Source: Chamaelirium japonicum (Eukaryota > Streptophyta > Magnoliopsida > Liliales > Melanthiaceae). Taken from it: DNA of 64,000 bases. Of this stretch, positions 59,701 through 64,000 are shown piece by piece. The stretch lies in contig CANTAL010000128.1 of NCBI GenBank assembly GCA_947650365.1, forward strand, positions 775,001 to 839,000. Direction: 5' to 3'. A program made the position numbers and the translations under genes. Under the pieces are notes generated by a model that had not been told where the DNA came from, did not search any database, and was given only the letters and a program-made list of their open reading frames with translations. Positions within the stretch are counted from its first letter, which is position 1; every line of letters begins with the position of its first letter.

Positions 59701-60009
59701 AGGGGGGAAGGAAGGGATATAGGGGGTTGTAAAGGTCTATAGGATGGCAGGTGACAGGACCCAATGGAAACAACACGCAATCCAGCTAGCTCTCTATCGA
59801 ATGAATGGGCGTAGGAGAGGGGATTTAAACCGAAACCGAACCGAAACCGAACCGAAAACCGATCACACCGAACCGACAAAAACCGACTATTTCGGTTTCG
59901 GTTTCGGTTTTGTTTTTTTGAAAACCGAAAAAAAAAAAACCGACAAAACCGAAACCGAAACCGACCGACAAAACCGACGCTCACCCCTACGAGCTAGAAC
60001 ACCTTCCCT

Positions 60010-60057
60010 GTACTCTTGGAAAGAGAGAGAGTGAGGAGGGAGAGAGAAAGAGACCAT

Positions 60058-60094
<37 letters not shown>

Positions 60095-60741
60095 AGAGAG
60101 GAATCTATGGTGGCTGCCATTGTGTGGCTATGATGCAATTGTAGTGGTGCTAAACGGTTTGATTTGCCTGTGATACCAATGATCTGGCATCACGATTACA
60201 CTATAGATTTTCTCGAGTGTTGGAGAGAGAGAACCGGGGGGGAGAGACAGAGAGAAAACCGGGGGGGGGAGATATATAGAGAGAGAGATTGGGAGAGAGA
60301 GAGAACCGGGGAGAGAAAGAGAACCGAGGAGAGAAAGAGAATCAGGGGGAGAGAGAAAGAGAGAACTGGGGAGGGAGTGGGTGGGAGAGAGAGAAAACCA
60401 GAGTGGGAAAGAGAGAGATCGGAGAGAGAGAGAGAGCAACTGAGAGAGAGAGAGAACCGGGGGGAGAGTGAGATAGAGAGAGTCGGGGGAAGAGAAAGAG
60501 AGAGAGGGTGAAACATAAAAGAGAGAGAGATAAAAAGAGAGAGAGAGCCGGGGGAAGAGAGAGAAATAGATGGAGAGAGAGGTTGGGGGAAGAGAGAGAA
60601 TAAAACGAAAAAGAGAGAGAGAGACGGAAGAGAGAGAGACAGACAGAGAGAGAAAGTCAGGGGAAGAGAGAGAGTTCGGGGAAGAGAGAGAGACGAAAAG
60701 AGAGATCGAGGGAAGAGAAAGACGGAGAGAGAGAGAGAGAG

Positions 60742-60783
<42 letters not shown>

Positions 60784-61010
60784 GAAAAGGAGAGAGAGAA
60801 ACGGAGGAGAGATAGAGACGGTGAGAGAAAGAGAGAGAAAGAGAGAGAAAGAGAGAGAGACTGGGAGAAAGAGAGATAGGGGGGAAGAGAGAGATACGGA
60901 AAGAGAGAGAGAGATCGGGATACGGAGAGAGTGATAGAGATCGGGAGAGAGAGAGAGAGATTGGGGAAAGAGAGAGAGAGATCTGGGAAGAGAGAGAGAT
61001 TGATGGATAA
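60010..61010. repeat. GA-rich tract with (TG)17
   Basis: About 1 kb of imperfect gagagaga/aaccgggg/cgggga repeats within the right part of the split Helitron, with a (TG)n run at 60745-60778. Arg/Glu-rich frames are artefacts. Confidence 0.85.
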
Positions 61011-61092
61011 GATCAGTGTTTCTTTTTGTCTAGTCAGCTTTGGGTTCTTTTTGTCCTAGTCAGCACAAAACCGTTGTGCCATATTAAATAGA

Positions 61093-61342
61093 TAATATGA
61101 GTTATGTCATATATGACATAATAGAAGCTATGTCATCATTGACATATAGAAGTTATGCCATCGGTGACATATAAACTTGAGCTATAACATCAGTTGATGC
61201 GACTCGAGGCGATATCTTTGTTTGTTGCAGCAAGCTTCGACGGATTCACCTCTACAAATTCTTCCTCTAAGGCACTCGAAAGCATCTCAAAAGTATGATA
61301 AGATATTATAAACTATTATCACCAGTGACATATAGAAGTTAT
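61093..61342. repeat. 'gacatatagaagttatgtcat' short repeats
   Basis: The continuation of the repeat at 41970-42040 on the other side of the nested elements, with several imperfect copies. No gene; 'tttgttgcag' at 61223 resembles an acceptor, but no exon is recognised. Confidence 0.5.
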
Positions 61343-62107
61343 TGTAGAAGGGGTTTCCCGCCGCACCGATCAGATGATGGCACGTGTACGACAGAATCGC
61401 TAGGCTCGACCGGGCATGAAGATCTGGATGGCCGTATCAGTCGGATCGGGTCCGATTGACCCAACTCGGTCCGCGAGCTGCACCCTCTGCAGAAGACTCG
61501 TCCTTGGAAGAAGATCAAAGGAGCTCGATCTCTCAGGTAGAGACCAGGTCGGAGAAAGAGTCGGACATGCCATGAATCTGGCCCGACTATCTGAACCCTT
61601 AAGAGACCTGACCTAGTCGGCGGCGGAGCACCACCACTAGGTGAGGAAGATCAGGAGGCACCTGTAACGGTTGAAAAGCTCCTGTAACCGTTAGAAGATT
61701 CGACAGGCTGGAGGGCCTTGGCAGTATTTGGCCCGTTATGATTGTGGGTCACCCACGATCAGCGCCAGACTCGCGACTAACGGGAGCATAGATGGAAAGA
61801 GGTGAAGGGCATATAATTAGGAAAGATCCGCCTTAACCGCCTGAGATTCTTGGAGGATATTCCGTGAGTGTTTTTGCACACGTATGAGAAGACTTATAAA
61901 AGAACCCCACCCCTTCATGGGCAGGTAAGCAATCTCACGATCCCGAACCCTTAAACACACTTGCGTTCATTCCCTTCCTTGACTTGAGCGTCAGAGGGGC
62001 CTTGGCTCGGAGGTGAGCCTCGATCTTCTTGCAGGTACCGTGGGAAGGAGGTGGAAGCGTGCTGCTCCATCTGACGATCGGGTATGGCTGACAAGGAATC
62101 CCCCCCA
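61343..62107 (+). repeat. Ty3-gypsy 5' LTR (putative limits)
   Basis: It starts TGTAGAAGGGG and ends CCCCCCA, just before a tRNA-Asp-type primer site. It contains a TATA-like 'acttataaaagaacccc' at about 61890. The left limit is chosen by the TG...CA rule only; no second identical copy lies in the window. Confidence 0.65.
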
Positions 62108-62112
62108 TATTC

Positions 62113-62132
62113 TTGGGCGCCGTCTGTGGGAT
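62113..62132 (+). other. Gypsy primer-binding site
   Basis: ttgggcgccgtctgtgggat closely matches the TGGCGCCGTCTGTGGG primer site common in plant Ty3-gypsy elements, with one extra G. Confidence 0.75.
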
Positions 62133-62189
62133 CCACCCATTTGGCGGAGATCTGAGATCATTGCTCTGTGATCTAACAAGTCGGAAGCA

Positions 62190-63240
62190 ATGATGACGGC
62201 TCGCCAAAACAAGGAGAAAGCTCTGGTCCCGGCATCCTCCACCAGTGTGCCCTCAGGCGGTGAAGCACATCTGGATGTAAGATAACGAAGGTCTCATGAC
62301 TCCCTTCCTCCACGGCGTCTGCTGGAGGTCCTCTTGGCTAGCCAGGAGAAGATGTTCGAGAAGATGAATATCTTGGCGGAAGAAAACCGAGCTTATCAGC
62401 GGGAGTGCCAGCGGGCACACTACAAGGAGGCCCGAGGCCGGTCTGTGACCCTGTCCAAAAGTTGACCTCAAGAGAGATCGTCTTGACGCCATCATGCGTC
62501 AGAGAGGAGATGCCAAGAGCCTCCGCCAGGCCAAGCGCCCGACTCGATTAAGGACGTGTTGTAGGATCTAGCAGGGTGAACAAGTGCTGCCACTCACCAA
62601 GCGCCTGAACCTGAAGAAAGAATATTGGAACTTAGCGGCTCCCGTCTCAATGTATGGGACCGCCTTGGCCTTGAGCTCACCCCCGCATTTGGGCGGTGGC
62701 TCGCGCGGATCCCTAAAGGCCATACTGGCATGGCACCCTCCCGAGAATTATCATCGTCTAGCGGAAACCCTCAACATCCTGTGCGCCAAGGAAAAGGTAT
62801 CGCTCGGTGATCCCAGCATGTGTCCCCCGACCACCGATACCTACGACACTCCCGGAGGAGCAAACCGACCACCACCAGGAGGACCTGGTAAATCGGTTGT
62901 CCAGCGACTTGGGCACCGGGTCGATCTAATGGCGCAGAACACCATTAAGGGGGTGGTGGAGAGCCCCCTCACAGTGAGGGTGATGGCTACCTACTTCCCC
63001 CACGATTGACGATCGCCTTGGTTTGAGAGGTTCGATGGGTCAAGCGACCTGTGTACTGATCTCCTGGAGTACAAAAATCAGATGAACCCGCATGACTCGT
63101 TAGACGAGTTATGTAGAATGTTCTAGTGAAGTCTGAAAGGGCCCGCGTTGGAATAATACTCCTGGCTACCTATCGGCAGCATCGACAACTTCATCGATCT
63201 GGCTCACCAGTTCTTGGACCAGTACGGGTGCAATTGGATG
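62190..63240 (+). pseudogene. Ty3-gypsy gag, decayed
   Basis: The first ATG (62190: MMTARQNKEKALVPASSTSV) is closed by a stop within about 35 codons. Further on, 63030-63235 reads FDGSSDLCTDLLEYKNQMNP, then HDSLDELCRMF, a stop, SLKGPALE, a stop, then YSWLPIGSIDNFIDLAHQFL. This is the conserved retrotransposon gag core (YxGxxDPxDHLxxY...LKGxAxxWY...SIxxFxxLxxxF), with at least two nonsense codons. No pol follows in the window. Confidence 0.75.
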
Positions 63241-63264
63241 CAGCCAAAAGGGGATTTAGTAACG

Positions 63265-63540
63265 CAGTTGTCGACCAGTCAACTGTCGACCCATAAACTG
63301 TCGACCAATCAAGTGTCCACTCATCGAACTGTCGACCAATCAACTTTCGACCCGTCGACCTGTTAATTGTCGACCCGTCAATTGCCGACCCATCAAATGT
63401 CGACCCATCAATTATCGACCAGCCAACTGTCGACCCGTCAAACTGTCGACCTGTCAACTGTCGACCAGTCAACTATCGACCCATCAACTGTCGACCCGTC
63501 GAACTGTCTATCAGCCAATTGTTGACCCGTCGAACTGCCG
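63265..63540. repeat. GTCGACC minisatellite
   Basis: About 16 imperfect copies of a ~17-bp unit (gtcgacccrtcaactgt), rich in SalI-like gtcgac sites. It lies directly behind the gag remnant. On the minus strand it reads as repeated DGSTVDWS-type residues. Confidence 0.9.
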
Positions 63541-63549
63541 GACTTAGTT

Positions 63550-64000
63550 GGTTGGAGCTGCGGACCGACTAAGTTGTAGATAAACTAGAGGGGAACTCCG
63601 ATTCTTCTGCCCCAAGGCAGCTCCGATATTCACACGAAAAGTTGGCACGAAGATCATGCACCAAGATTGTGTGGTGGTCATTCCGAAGAATCTTGGCCGG
63701 GCAACAATCACGGGAGGAAAGCCCATGCCCTGAGATTACCGGTCGACTAGTAAGAAGAGAAGCACCCGCAGTCATAACTACTAAGTGCCTACCAGACGAC
63801 ACATCGCCCAGTCACGAGGCGGTTACGTAAATCACGGAAGCACGTCATCAATCCCATCCTGCTCATAATGCCCTAGTTGTCACCTTGATGCACTATAAAA
63901 AGAGGGCCACCCCCTCAGAGCGAAGGATCCGAATTCTGGAAGAAAAAGTATTGCTCATTGCTTTCCGGAGTTTTCAGAGCTAGACAAACACACACACACA
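63550..64000 (+). repeat. Second LTR-like segment running off the window
   Basis: It contains 'gcactataaaaagagggcca' at 63890, a TATA-like promoter in a context similar to the first gypsy LTR's TATA region, followed by 'cggagttttcagagctagac'. Possibly the U3/R part of another gypsy LTR. The right boundary is outside the window. Confidence 0.4.

Larger units (their letters stand above)
52233..59989 (+). mobile_element. hAT transposon, 7.76 kb, with transposase and captured gene fragments
   Basis: The left end is TAGGGTTGTGCAAAAACCGA and the right end, inverted, TAGGGGTGAGCGTCGG. The target duplication is cgagctag at 59990-59997. On the left, the same 8-mer reads cgag(cta)4g at 52216-52232, that is cgagctag with three extra CTA triplets. 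The copy of this site in the intact LTR is tgagctacaaca, confirming insertion near the LTR tip. Subterminal AACCGA/CGGTTT arrays lie at 52240-52410 and 59828-59975. It encodes an intact transposase (53826-56064) and, downstream on the same strand, exons resembling three unrelated plant genes. The transposase plus passengers makes it an autonomous-looking Pack-hAT. Confidence 0.85.
42428..60001 (-). mobile_element. Ty1-copia LTR retrotransposon with nested hAT
   Basis: Minus-strand element. The 3' LTR is 42428-44359. The 5' LTR is 50281-52232 plus 59998-60001 after removal of the hAT and its duplicated target. The target duplication ccttc is perfect: 42423-42427 and 60002-60006. The PBS is TGGTATCAGAGGATGC (minus strand, at 50263-50278) and the PPT AAGTGGGAGAT (44360-44370). 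The order gag-protease-integrase-RT-RNase H marks it as Ty1-copia. The LTRs are long (~1.93 kb) and about 97% identical by eye. A ~1.9-kb non-coding leader separates PBS and gag. Removing the 7.76-kb hAT gives an element of about 9.8 kb. Confidence 0.92.
42044..61092 (-). mobile_element. Helitron split by a copia insertion
   Basis: The 3' end is CTAG at 42044-42047 with the family hairpin region. The 5' end on the minus strand is TCTATTTAATATGGCAC starting at 61092 and preceded by A. Native Helitron sequence is 42044-42427 plus 60007-61092, about 1.47 kb; the rest is the copia/hAT nest. The same 'gttatgtcatatatga' host sequence lies on both outer flanks. The 60010-61010 part is GA-rich, as in the neighbouring family member at 40131-41409. 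No Rep/helicase. Confidence 0.75.

Noticed and set aside
60128-60815. Arg/Glu- or Ser/Leu-rich open frames
   Set aside because: Products of the GA-rich tract inside the split Helitron.
63265-63540. CRISPR-like regular repeats
   Set aside because: The ~17-bp units are contiguous without unique spacers, in plant retrotransposon DNA; this is a minisatellite.

Overview
The window is nuclear DNA of a flowering plant. The evidence is: long AT-rich stretches dense with mobile elements, GT-AG introns, plant-type proteins (class III peroxidase, mitochondrial ISCA2), a Cassandra-type element with 5S rRNA sequence in its LTRs, and Ty1-copia, Ty3-gypsy, hAT and Helitron elements. The sequence does not let me name the species. 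Only two host genes are clearly complete, and one is easily missed because its exons are tiny and far apart.

Layout. 0-8 kb is a mosaic of small repeats: Helitron-like units, a clean 0.9-kb Helitron, and a fold-back element with a small hAT inside it. 8.39-25.68 kb is one host gene, ISCA2, with four exons totalling 444 nt spread over 17.3 kb. Its intron 1 holds a 4.7-kb hAT element (perfect 8-bp target duplication) with a smaller element nested inside. Its intron 3 holds a Cassandra TRIM and a 767-bp hAT-like MITE with a perfect 8-bp duplication. 26-31.4 kb is repeat-derived intergenic DNA in which I find no convincing gene. 31.84-34.80 kb (minus strand) is a complete three-exon class III peroxidase. 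35.6-41.4 kb is Helitron-derived and GA-rich, with one unrecognised gene fragment.

42.04-61.09 kb is a three-layer nest. A Helitron (42044-61092) was split by a Ty1-copia element (42428-60001, TSD ccttc on both sides). The copia 5' LTR was then split 12 bp from its outer end by a hAT element (52233-59989, TSD cgagctag). This youngest element carries an open hAT transposase and, downstream, exons that look like pieces of at least three unrelated host genes: an mS34-like exon, the P-loop exon of an extra-large G protein, and an IQD protein with its IQ67/DUF4005 parts. The last two are separated by a phase-compatible intron, so they could be spliced into a chimeric protein. This is the most unusual structure in the window.

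61.3 kb to the end is a decayed Ty3-gypsy element (LTR, tRNA-Asp type PBS, broken gag) followed by a TCGACC minisatellite and a second LTR-like segment that runs out of the window.

All calls come from reading the sequence. Exon structures, TSDs and terminal repeats were located by eye. Family assignments rest on recalled family motifs; no search was run.
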